A stretch of DNA of 34,866 nt from CAWDLX01 sp046728155 (lineage in GTDB: Bacteria > Actinomycetota > Actinomycetes > Mycobacteriales > Micromonosporaceae). The stretch's first letter is position 1. Each line of letters opens with the position of its first letter. Below the pieces are notes generated by a model, which worked only from the letters and a program-made list of their open reading frames with translations, was not told the origin of the DNA and made no database searches. Positions 1 through 6,909 of the stretch are shown in pieces. The position numbers were made by a program, and so were the translations under genes. The DNA lies in assembly GCA_046728155.1 (NCBI GenBank), contig JBKPDY010000079.1, forward strand, positions 1-34,866, read 5' to 3'.

Positions 1-1709
1 GCCCCGACCGTCGGGTTGGCGAGGTGTTCGGCCGCCCGCCAGCCCTCGTCGGCGGGAAGACTCCAGTCCTGCGGTTCGGAGACATCCTCCTCGTCGACGA
101 AGGTGAACCATGCCGACTGGGTCTGCGCGAATATCAGCAGGTTGTCGTCCGCGTCGTTGGCAACGGCAGTGCCGTTGGACTGTGCGGCGTCGTGCACCGC
201 TGCGCTGGACCGGGCGGGCAGTGGGTCGGTCAGTGGGTCGGGTCGCGCCGGGTCTGCCGGACGCGCCGACGGTGGCTGCACAGGGAATCGGGGATCGTGC
301 CACTGGCCGGGCGGCGGCGCGGCGTGTCCGGCTTGGTAGGTGTCCTGAGGCGGACGGCCCGGCGAATCCGGCCGCAGCGGTGCGGTCAGCGGATCCGGGC
401 TGAACGACAGCGTGGTCACCATCTCGTCGAAGGACGGCGGCCGGGTCGGTGGCTCGTGAACTGGCTGCTCGTGGACCGGCGGCACCGGTGGCCGGTACAC
501 CGGAGCCTCGGCCGCATGCGCCGGGCTCCGGACGGGCGGGAAGCTCCCCGTGCCACCGGGGTAGGTATCCGCGTCTGAGCCGGGATAGGAGTTCGGTCCC
601 GGGACCGGCTCGGTGCCGTATCCATCGGAGCCAGGGGCCGCTCGCGGTGACGGAATCGAGGCGGCGAAGCCGGGCGCGGTCGCTATACCGGCCGGGGAAG
701 GAACCCCGGCCGCGGCCGCGCTCGCCGCACTGGCCCGGGGAGCCAGCCGACTGGGCGGGACCGCGGCGGCCGGTCCCGGGACCCGGCGCGGTGCGGGCGA
801 GACGGGTGCGCTGGCGACGAGGTAGGGCCTGGGAGGGGCAGCGCGACCGTCGGCCGAGCGCAGTTGGCCGAGACGCTCCACCAGTGCGGAGACGAGGGCC
901 GCGGACGCGGCGTCGGCCGCCCGTACCGCTGCTACCGCTTGCCGGACCGTTTCACCGACGACGGGCGTGATCGTGCGGTTGCTGGCCCAGCGTGGAGACT
1001 CCTCTACCGACGCCCGAAGGGCGGAGATCGCGCTCATCGCGGTCTGGGCATCGGCGACGCCGGTCGAGGCGAGCTCGGCGACCAGAGACGCGTCGCGCTG
1101 GCGGCTCGACGGCGACGCGGAGAGCAGACTCGGTTCCGGCAGGGCGTCGAGAATCTTGAGCGGGATGAACTCGGCCGGGTCGGGAAACGCGCGCAGGGCG
1201 GCGGGGTAGAGCTCGCGGAGCACCTCCCGCAGCGCGGTCGCGGCGGCCTGGCGGCCGGCGGCGATGGCGGCATGCGCCCCGAGTACCGGCTTGAGCTCGT
1301 CGAGGTCGATAGCCGCACTCTGGATCATCGCGTGCAGCGCGCCCGCCTGCAGCGCCCGCGCCAGTCCGACCGCGCAGCGTTGGTCCAGCGGTGCCCGGTT
1401 GTCGTCGTACGAGGTGTCGTCGGAGAACCTCTCGGCGAAATCTGCCGTAGCCATCTCGTCGGCGACGACGAGCGGCTGGCGCCCGGCGGCGAGAAGCTGG
1501 GCGATCAGGTGGTCACCCCGATCGAGGGCGACGGGGGTCGCGCCGTTGGACCGGTCGGCGAGCAGGCCACTCAACTGGGCATATCCGGCCGGGTCGTCAG
1601 AGAGATGGCGCAGGTCGAGCAGGCGGCCGGCGTCGTCGACCACCGCGACGGTCAGCCACGGTGCGACCTCCGCGGCGGCGATCCCGCAGAACACCCGGGC
1701 CAGCGTCAC
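1..1709 (-). CDS. Pro-rich protein with degenerate IS110-transposase-like N-terminal domain (3' end beyond window)
   Basis: The reading frame is open from a GTG at 1709 to the window edge (569 codons visible, no stop), and GGAGGAGG lies just upstream of the GTG. The first ~130 residues follow the layout of the IS110-family DEDD (RuvC-like) domain: an opening strand with CGIAAAE where active transposases have CGIDWAE, then AVVDDAGRLL, a DPAGY helix, and VALDRGDHLIAQLL where IS110 has an E-x-PDG motif. The first catalytic Asp appears to be Ala (CGIA). An Ala-rich helical region follows, then a long low-complexity part rich in Pro, Ala and Ser (roughly residues 290-500), then an acidic segment ending in a W-x-x-PADEGWRAAE motif. 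That motif is reminiscent of the C-termini of other actinobacterial regulatory proteins, which is recollection only. There are no terminal inverted repeats or second transposase domain in view, so this is probably a domesticated protein of unknown function rather than a mobile element. Confidence 0.7.
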   Translation of the reverse strand, partial: MTLARVFCGIAAAEVAPWLTVAVVDDAGRLLDLRHLSDDPAGYAQLSGLLADRSNGATPVALDRGDHLIAQLLAAGRQPLVVADEMATADFAERFSDDTSYDDNRAPLDQRCAVGLARALQAGALHAMIQSAAIDLDELKPVLGAHAAIAAGRQAAATALREVLRELYPAALRAFPDPAEFIPLKILDALPEPSLLSASPSSRQRDASLVAELASTGVADAQTAMSAISALRASVEESPRWASNRTITPVVGETVRQAVAAVRAADAASAALVSALVERLGQLRSADGRAAPPRPYLVASAPVSPAPRRVPGPAAAVPPSRLAPRASAASAAAAGVPSPAGIATAPGFAASIPSPRAAPGSDGYGTEPVPGPNSYPGSDADTYPGGTGSFPPVRSPAHAAEAPVYRPPVPPVHEQPVHEPPTRPPSFDEMVTTLSFSPDPLTAPLRPDSPGRPPQDTYQAGHAAPPPGQWHDPRFPVQPPSARPADPARPDPLTDPLPARSSAAVHDAAQSNGTAVANDADDNLLIFAQTQSAWFTFVDEEDVSEPQDWSLPADEGWRAAEHLANPTVG

Positions 1710-1805
1710 GGCGGCGTCCTCCTCCCCGGACCGCTGAGGCGACCATTAGCGGCCGCCCCCATGTCACACCGATGTTCCATCGTGTCGTGCACTACCGCAA
1801 CGTTC

Positions 1806-2627
1806 CTAGTCACGCCAATCCACTGCCGCCGAGATCTTCCCGATGACCGTACGCCAGGCCAGAGCACTCTGTTGAGCAGGGATTTTGCGTAGCCGGCGGC
1901 GCGCGATGAACCCCGACACGCCGCCGTGCTCGGCCGCGCGGAGCGCTTCGTCCAGGTCGTCGAGCGGTGAACCGGTACCCATCGCGGCCAGCACCGCCGG
2001 TAAGCGCAACGCATAGCCGACATCCCGGGCGAGCTCGCCGGCCCGGAGGATCAGGGGCGCGTCCCAGGCATCGGCGCCGCCGCGCAGGTTCTCCACCACC
2101 AGGTCCAGCTCATACGTGTCCTCGGGTAGAGCGACGACGTCCTCAGGCGTGATCTGATCAACCAGCTCGGCCCAGCTGTCGAGCTGGTTGAGGTCATGCT
2201 CATCCGCGGTCCGGACGAATTCGACCAGCTTCTCCGGGCTGTGGAACAGATAGAGCCGCCCCCGCCGGCCCAGGAACAGCGGGACGTCCTCCTCGGCGAC
2301 CACCGCCGCCTCGGCCTCGGTCTCCTCGTCGGTCAGGTCGGCAAGCTCATCCTCGGAGAGCTCTTCGTCCTCCTCCAAGTGGTCGCCTGCGGCCTCCTGC
2401 TCAGGAGTCTCCGTGAGCCGTCGCCGCATCACGGCCGCGGCCGCCGCGTCGTAGTCGTCCACCCCCGCCTCGTCATCGGCTGTGGTGGTCTCCCCCACCG
2501 GACCGGTGGCGGGACGGTACGCCCGCAGTGTGTGGCCCACGCCACCGGGTAGGGCGATCTCGACGGGATCGATCCGCAGATCAGCCCAGACCTTCGCGCG
2601 GCCGCTCTCCGGCTCGTCTGCCGCCAC
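1806..2627 (-). CDS. Conserved hypothetical acidic protein
   Basis: A 273-residue protein. I chose the GTG at 2627 because AGGAG lies 6 nt upstream; the frame is open further, to a GTG at 2705, but that stretch reads as Arg-rich non-coding sequence. The N-terminal ~40 residues resemble a small beta-rich domain (VEIALPGGVGHTLRAYR). A very acidic, probably disordered linker of Glu/Asp-rich sequence covers about residues 75-125. A helical C-terminal domain containing LFLGRRGRLYLFHSPEKLVEFV follows. There is no signal peptide or membrane segment. It lies 96 nt before the IS110-like gene on the same strand and 159 nt after the ALDH-like gene, so it may be co-transcribed with them. I do not recognise a function. 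Homologues are sometimes labelled primosomal protein, as I recall, but nothing in the sequence supports that. Confidence 0.8.
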   Translation of the reverse strand: MAADEPESGRAKVWADLRIDPVEIALPGGVGHTLRAYRPATGPVGETTTADDEAGVDDYDAAAAAVMRRRLTETPEQEAAGDHLEEDEELSEDELADLTDEETEAEAAVVAEEDVPLFLGRRGRLYLFHSPEKLVEFVRTADEHDLNQLDSWAELVDQITPEDVVALPEDTYELDLVVENLRGGADAWDAPLILRAGELARDVGYALRLPAVLAAMGTGSPLDDLDEALRAAEHGGVSGFIARRRLRKIPAQQSALAWRTVIGKISAAVDWRD

Positions 2628-2786
2628 GCGCAACTCCTGCCTGCCCGCGCCCACCGAGGGTCTTCGTGCCGTACGTGCGAGTGCCGGATCGGCGACTCTG
2701 CGCACACACCTTAGTCGGTCGGGCCCAGCACCGCGTGCGGACCCTCCGGCACGCCATCTGGGAACGCATCCAGAAGCGCGATGCAG

Positions 2787-3677
2787 CTAGAAGCCCTTCG
2801 GATGCCAGACGGTCTTCGATTCCAGAAATGCGAAGAGCCGGTCCAGGGTGGGCTCAGCGGTCCAGTCCTCGCCCGGTCGGGGGCGCAGCACGCGCTTGAG
2901 GTTCTCCGCCGCCGACGTCTCCAGTTCGACGGCGAGCGCTTGATCACCGACTCCGGTGAGGTCCAGGGCGTTCACATCCATGTGGGCGGCGAGCCAGGGT
3001 GCGACCTCGGCCACGTGACCGGTGAGCAGATTGACCACCCCGGCGGGGAGATCCGACGTGGCCAGCACCTCGGCGAGCGTGATCGCTGGCAATGGGCGCT
3101 CGTCGCTGGCGAGCACCACGCAGGCGTTGCCGGTGACGATGACCGGGGCGACCACACTGACGAGACCGAGCAGGGACGACTCCCGAGGAGCGATGACGGC
3201 GACGACACCGGTCGGCTCGGGCGTGGTGAGGTTGAAGTACGGACCGGCCACCGGGTTCGCGTTGCCGTGAACCTGCGCCACCTTGTCGGCCCAGCCTGCG
3301 TACCAGACCCAGCGGTCGATCGCCATGTCCACAATGGGACCAGCTGCTCGCATACCCTCACTCGCCGCGACCTCGTCGACAAACTGGGATCGACGGCCCT
3401 CGAGCATTTCGGCGATGCGGTACAGGATCTGGCCCCGGTTGTAGGCGGTGGCACCGGCCCAGCCGGCCACCGCGGCGCGGGCGGCCCGCACGGCCTCGCG
3501 GGCGTCCTTACGTGAGGCGAGCGCGGCATTGGCCAGGAACCGGCCGTCGGCCGCGGTCACCACGTACGAACGCCCGGACTCGCTGCGGGGAAAGGATCCG
3601 CCGATGAAAAGCTTGTAGGTCTTGCGTACGCCCACCCGTACCGCCGCGTCGTCCTTCGCTTTGTCCTTAGTGGGCAA
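2787..3677 (-). CDS. Truncated aldehyde-dehydrogenase-like protein lacking the catalytic domain
   Basis: A 296-residue protein starting at TTG 3677, which has GGAGG six bases upstream and lies inside the last codons of the preceding ALDH gene (11-nt overlap, so likely translationally coupled). A GTG at about residue 14 is the alternative start. It matches the N-terminal and Rossmann part of the ALDH superfamily: YKLFIGGSFPRSESGR, IDRWVWYAGWADK, PTGVVAVIAP, DLPAGVVNLLTG. It then ends at KTVWHPKGF with no ELGGK glutamate motif and no catalytic cysteine. The PWNF oxyanion Asn motif is replaced by APRES. It cannot oxidise aldehydes by the normal ALDH mechanism. Its pairing with an intact ALDH recalls ALDH16 proteins, in which a catalytic ALDH domain is followed by a second, degenerate ALDH domain in one chain. 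A structural or partner-subunit role for the upstream enzyme is inferred. Confidence 0.85.
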   Translation of the reverse strand: MPTKDKAKDDAAVRVGVRKTYKLFIGGSFPRSESGRSYVVTAADGRFLANAALASRKDAREAVRAARAAVAGWAGATAYNRGQILYRIAEMLEGRRSQFVDEVAASEGMRAAGPIVDMAIDRWVWYAGWADKVAQVHGNANPVAGPYFNLTTPEPTGVVAVIAPRESSLLGLVSVVAPVIVTGNACVVLASDERPLPAITLAEVLATSDLPAGVVNLLTGHVAEVAPWLAAHMDVNALDLTGVGDQALAVELETSAAENLKRVLRPRPGEDWTAEPTLDRLFAFLESKTVWHPKGF

Positions 3678-5097
3678 GGTAGGCCTCCAGCCCGTGCCGG
3701 CCACCCTCGCGGCCGTACCCGGACTCCTTGTACCCGCCGAACGGGCTGGCCGGGTCGAACTTGTTAAACGTGTTCGCCCACACCACGCCGGCCCGTAGCT
3801 TGTCGGCGATCGACAGGATCCGGGATCCCTTCTCTGTCCAGATCCCCGCGGAGAGCCCGTACGGCGTGTTGTTGGCCTTCTCGACGGCCTCGTTCGGCGT
3901 ACGGAACGTGAGCACCGACAGGACCGGACCGAAGATCTCTTCGCGGGCGATCCGGTGCGCCTGGCTGACGCCGGTGAACAGCGTCGGCGCGAACCAGTAT
4001 CCGCGGTCGGGCAGTTCGCACGGCGGGGACCACCGCTGCGCGCCCTCGTCCTCGCCCGCGGCGGAGAGCTCACGGATGCGCTCCAGCTGGGCCGCGGAGT
4101 TGATGGCGCCGATGTCGGTGTTCTTGTCCAGCGGGTCGCCCATGCGCAGCTGGGCCATCCGCCGTTTCAGGGACGTGAGCAGGGGCTCCACAATGGACTC
4201 CTGTACCAGCAGGCGGGAGCCGGCGCAGCAGACGTGGCCCTGGTTGAAGAAAATGCCGTTGACGATGCCCTCGACCGCCTGATCCAGTGGCGCGTCGTCG
4301 AAGATGATGTTCGCCGCCTTGCCGCCCAGTTCGAGCGTCACCCGCTTGGCCGTGCCGGCGACGGACTTGGCGATGGCGCGCCCGACCTCGGTCGAGCCGG
4401 TGAACGCGACCTTGTCCACGTCGGGGTGTTCGACCAGCAGGCGACCGGTTTCGCCGCCGCCGGTCACGATGTTCACAACGCCCGGCGGCAGGTCGGCCTG
4501 CTGACAGATCTCGGCGAACGCGAGCGCGGTCAGCGGGGTGGTCTCGGCCGGCTTGAGCACGACCGTGTTCCCCGCCGCCAGGGCCGGCGCGATCTTCCAG
4601 GCGAGCATGAGCATCGGGAAGTTCCATGGGATCACCTGACCGGCCACACCCAGCGGTCGCGGGTCCGGCCCGAAGCCGGCGTACGCCAGCTTGTCAGCCC
4701 AGCCGGCGTAGTAGAAAAAGTGCGCGGCGACCAGCGGGATGTCGACATCGCGCGACTCGCGGATGGGCTTGCCGTTGTCGATCGTCTCGAGCACGGCCAG
4801 TTCGCGCGAGCGCTCCTGAATGATCCGGGCCAGGCGGTAGATGAACTTCGCCCGCTCGACGCCCGGCATGCGGCTCCATACCGTCTCGTAGGCCTGCCGG
4901 GCGGCCCGGACGGCCATGTCCACATCGGACTGGCCCGCCTCGGCGACCTCGGCGAGCACCTCCTCGGTGGCGGGGTTGACCGTCTTGCGACAGTCTCCGG
5001 CGGCGGAGTCCACAAAGGATCCGTTGATGAACAGTCCGTACGAAGACCTGATGTCTACAATGGAGCGTGATTCGGGTGCGGGGGCGTAGTCGAACAT
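3667..5097 (-). CDS. Aldehyde dehydrogenase (NAD(P)+-dependent)
   Basis: A 476-residue full-length ALDH oxidising an aldehyde to the carboxylate. Family motifs are all present: PWNFP (oxyanion Asn159), NAD-binding FTGSTEVGR (~232-240), general base Glu256 in LELGGK, and nucleophile Cys290 in FFNQGHVCCAGSR. EIFGPVLSV and PFGGYKESGYGRE occur near the C-terminus. The ATG at 5097 lies 3 nt after the deoC stop, so the two genes are almost certainly co-translated. Because DeoC releases acetaldehyde from 2-deoxyribose 5-phosphate, the likely substrate is acetaldehyde, disposed of as acetate. That substrate is inferred from context, not from active-site residues. The stop codon lies inside the start of the downstream truncated ALDH-like gene. 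Confidence 0.95.
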   Translation of the reverse strand: MFDYAPAPESRSIVDIRSSYGLFINGSFVDSAAGDCRKTVNPATEEVLAEVAEAGQSDVDMAVRAARQAYETVWSRMPGVERAKFIYRLARIIQERSRELAVLETIDNGKPIRESRDVDIPLVAAHFFYYAGWADKLAYAGFGPDPRPLGVAGQVIPWNFPMLMLAWKIAPALAAGNTVVLKPAETTPLTALAFAEICQQADLPPGVVNIVTGGGETGRLLVEHPDVDKVAFTGSTEVGRAIAKSVAGTAKRVTLELGGKAANIIFDDAPLDQAVEGIVNGIFFNQGHVCCAGSRLLVQESIVEPLLTSLKRRMAQLRMGDPLDKNTDIGAINSAAQLERIRELSAAGEDEGAQRWSPPCELPDRGYWFAPTLFTGVSQAHRIAREEIFGPVLSVLTFRTPNEAVEKANNTPYGLSAGIWTEKGSRILSIADKLRAGVVWANTFNKFDPASPFGGYKESGYGREGGRHGLEAYLAH

Positions 5098-5100
5098 GGC

Positions 5101-6057
5101 TCAGTCCAGAGTGACGTAGTCGGGGCCCCAGTAGCGACCGGTCGCCATCCGGGTGCGCTGCATGAGCAGGTCGTTGAGCAGGGTCGAGGCGCCGAAGCGG
5201 AACCAGTCCGGGCTGAGCCAGCCATCGCCCGCGGTCTCGTTGACCATCACGAGGTACTTGATCGCGTCCTTGCTGGTCCGGATCCCGCCGGCCGGCTTGA
5301 CTCCGATCTGCCGTCCGGTCGCGTCCCGGAAGTCCCGGACGGCCTCCACCATCACCAGGGTGACCGGCAGGGTCGCGGCTGGGGTCACCTTTCCGGTCGA
5401 GGTCTTGATGAAGTCCGCTCCGGCGAGCATGGCGAGCCAGCTGGCCCGGCGGACGTTGTCGTATGTGACCAGTTCCCCGGTCTCGAGGATCACCTTCAGA
5501 TGGGCGGATCCGCACGCCTGTTTGACCGCGACTATCTCGTCGTAGACGCGCAGGTAGCTTCCGGAAAGGAAGGCGCCCCGGTTGATCACCATGTCGATCT
5601 CGTCCGCTCCGGCCCCGACCGCCGCCCGGGTGTCCTCGAGCTTGATCTCCAGCGGCGCCTGTCCGGATGGGAACGCTGTCGCGACACTGGCCACGTGGAT
5701 GCCGCTGCCTCGCAGCTCCTCCGCCGCTGTGGCGACCATGGACGGGTACACGCACACGGCCGCCACTGCCGGACAACTCGGGTCTGTGGGGTCGGGGCGG
5801 CGGGCCTTGGCGCACAATGTCCGAACCTTGCCCGGGGTGTCGGCGCCCTCGAGCGTCGTCAGGTCGACCATCCGGATCGCGAGATCGATAGCCCACTGTT
5901 TCGCCGACGTCTTGATCGAGCGGGTACCGAGCATCGCCGCTCGAGCGTCGGCTCCGACCTGGTCGACGCCGGGCAGGCCGTGAAGGAACGTACGCAGGGC
6001 CGTCTCGGAGTGCCCGACGTCGGTGAGGGCGCCGGTGGACTGCGCTGTCACCGTCAC
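5101..6057 (-). CDS. deoC: Deoxyribose-phosphate aldolase
   Basis: A 318-residue class I aldolase that cleaves 2-deoxy-D-ribose 5-phosphate to acetaldehyde and glyceraldehyde 3-phosphate in nucleoside catabolism. Key residues are visible: Schiff-base Lys218 in GADFIKTSTGK, Lys254 in GVKPAGGIR, and Asp155 in ADEIDMVINRG. It has an N-terminal extension compared with the ~220-250-residue E. coli-type enzymes, as in the longer eukaryote-like DeoC forms. Two GTG codons compete as starts. GTG 6057 has GGAGG 9 nt upstream, and GTG 6051 has AGGAG with 5-nt spacing. The longer form is given. The start overlaps the stop of a 26-codon upstream ORF built from a dispersed repeat. First gene of the deoC-ALDH-ALDH-like set, and divergent from upp, so deoxynucleoside breakdown and uracil salvage sit side by side. 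Confidence 0.96.
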   Translation of the reverse strand: MTVTAQSTGALTDVGHSETALRTFLHGLPGVDQVGADARAAMLGTRSIKTSAKQWAIDLAIRMVDLTTLEGADTPGKVRTLCAKARRPDPTDPSCPAVAAVCVYPSMVATAAEELRGSGIHVASVATAFPSGQAPLEIKLEDTRAAVGAGADEIDMVINRGAFLSGSYLRVYDEIVAVKQACGSAHLKVILETGELVTYDNVRRASWLAMLAGADFIKTSTGKVTPAATLPVTLVMVEAVRDFRDATGRQIGVKPAGGIRTSKDAIKYLVMVNETAGDGWLSPDWFRFGASTLLNDLLMQRTRMATGRYWGPDYVTLD

Positions 6058-6134
6058 TCCTGCTCGCCTCCGCGCTCGTTGCGCTCCTCGGGCCTGGCAG
6101 CCCTGCGATGCTCACTCGCTGTCGGCTCGCTCAT
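6054..6134 (-). CDS. Possible leaderless 26-aa upstream ORF of deoC, formed by a dispersed repeat
   Basis: ATG at 6134 opens a 26-codon frame (MSEPTASEHRRAARPEE...). Its TGA (6056-6054) overlaps the deoC GTG as GTGA. A -10 box TAGACT lies exactly 6 nt upstream of this ATG, the geometry of leaderless actinobacterial transcripts, so the mRNA may begin with this codon. No convincing -35 is visible. The nucleotide sequence belongs to the GCGAG-rich repeat family described at 7936 and 17801. The peptide is hydrophilic and Arg/Glu-rich, with no recognisable function. It may only serve to deliver ribosomes to deoC, or may not be translated at all. Confidence 0.4.
   Translation of the reverse strand: MSEPTASEHRRAARPEERNERGGEQE
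6054..6134. repeat. Dispersed GCGAG-rich repeat, copy A
   Basis: On the minus strand the segment reads GAGCGAGCCGACAGCGAGTG, then AGCATCGCAGGGCTG, and ends GAGGAGCGCAACGAGCGCGG followed by AGGCGAGCAGGAG. It shares the core CAGCGAG..CA.CGCAG with the copies at 7936-7974 and 17801-17841, though it is the most divergent of the three. Repeats of this style are, from memory, common between genes in Micromonospora-like genomes. Confidence 0.5.
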
Positions 6135-6140
6135 GCCGCC

Positions 6141-6146
6141 AGTCTA
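6141..6146 (-). promoter_or_regulatory. -10 box for the deoC transcript
   Basis: TAGACT on the minus strand, 6 nt before the ATG at 6134. Fits the TANNNT consensus; no clear -35 is seen. Confidence 0.45.
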
Positions 6147-6232
6147 CGCGCGCGTCCGATCTGCACTGATCTTGGCCAGAGTGCCACTGCACTGCCGGGA
6201 CAGTTCGAGGATTTGCATGGGCCGGCGCCCCC

Positions 6233-6238
6233 TACTAT
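6233..6238 (+). promoter_or_regulatory. -10 box for upp
   Basis: TACTAT at 6233-6238 would place the transcript start near 6245, giving a leader of about 25 nt before the upp GTG. A weak -35 candidate, TTGCAT at 6213-6218, has only 14-nt spacing. Confidence 0.45.
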
Positions 6239-6269
6239 CAGGGTGGTCGCCCCGGTAGGTTCAACATCC

Positions 6270-6902
6270 GTGGACGTACTCGTGGTTGACCATCCGCTGG
6301 CCCGTACCCGGCTGACCGCGATGCGCGACGTGCGCACCGACTCGGGAGCCTTCCGCGCCGCCCTGCACGAACTCACGACAATGCTCGTGTACGAGGCGAC
6401 CCGCGAGATCAAGGTCGACGCGTACCAGATCAGTACCCCGGTGGCGCCCACCAAGGGGTACCGGGTCGCCGATCCGCCTCTGCTGGTCCCGGTGCTGCGC
6501 GCCGGCCTCGGCATGTCCGACGCCGCCCTGGCCCTCCTCCCGGAGTCGTCGATGGGGTTCGTCGGGCTCGCCCGGGACGAGGAGACGTTCGCGCCACGGG
6601 CATACCTTGAGTCCCTCCCGACCGACCTCACCGGCGTACCGGTGATCGTGCTCGACCCGATGCTCGCCACGGGCGGCTCGCTCGAACACTGCGTGCGCCT
6701 TATCGCCGACCGCGGCTGCAGCGACATCACGGTCATCTGTGTACTCGCCGCCCCGGAGGGGATCGCCCGCCTGAACGCGTCCGGCCTGCCGATGCGGCTG
6801 GTCACCGCCGCCATCGACGAACGTCTCAATGAGCGCGCATTCATCGTTCCCGGCCTCGGCGACGCCGGTGACCGTCAGTTCGGCGGCATGCCCCGGTTCT
6901 GA
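6270..6902 (+). CDS. upp: Uracil phosphoribosyltransferase
   Basis: A 210-residue enzyme converting uracil and PRPP to UMP in pyrimidine salvage. The PRPP-binding loop VIVLDPMLATGGS (~125-137), the flexible loop region RDEETFAPRAYLESLP, LLVPVLRAGLGM, and the uracil-binding C-terminus PGLGDAGDRQFG are all present. I chose the GTG at 6270 (MDVLVVDHPLARTRLTAMRD) because it gives the usual family length of ~208. The frame is open upstream to 6108, but that extension runs through the repeat and promoter region. The Shine-Dalgarno is weak (AGG about 11 nt upstream). It is divergent from deoC and ends 7 nt before the convergent stop of the GT-C-like gene. Confidence 0.96.
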   Translation: MDVLVVDHPLARTRLTAMRDVRTDSGAFRAALHELTTMLVYEATREIKVDAYQISTPVAPTKGYRVADPPLLVPVLRAGLGMSDAALALLPESSMGFVGLARDEETFAPRAYLESLPTDLTGVPVIVLDPMLATGGSLEHCVRLIADRGCSDITVICVLAAPEGIARLNASGLPMRLVTAAIDERLNERAFIVPGLGDAGDRQFGGMPRF

Positions 6903-6909
6903 CCAGTGG

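Noticed and set aside
1..1709. Active IS110 insertion sequence
   Set aside because: No second (Ser-type) transposase domain, the first catalytic Asp is replaced, and no element ends are visible.
864..1892. Long plus-strand open frame antisense to the IS110-like gene
   Set aside because: Arg/Gly-rich shadow translation typical of high-GC antisense frames; the minus strand has the RBS, start and recognisable domain.
2711..2786. Protein-like short stretch after the ALDH-like stop (LLDAFPDGVPEGPHAVLGPTD)
   Set aside because: No start codon with an RBS in the gap, and the ALDH-like protein has a natural-looking end; too short to call a gene or a frameshift.
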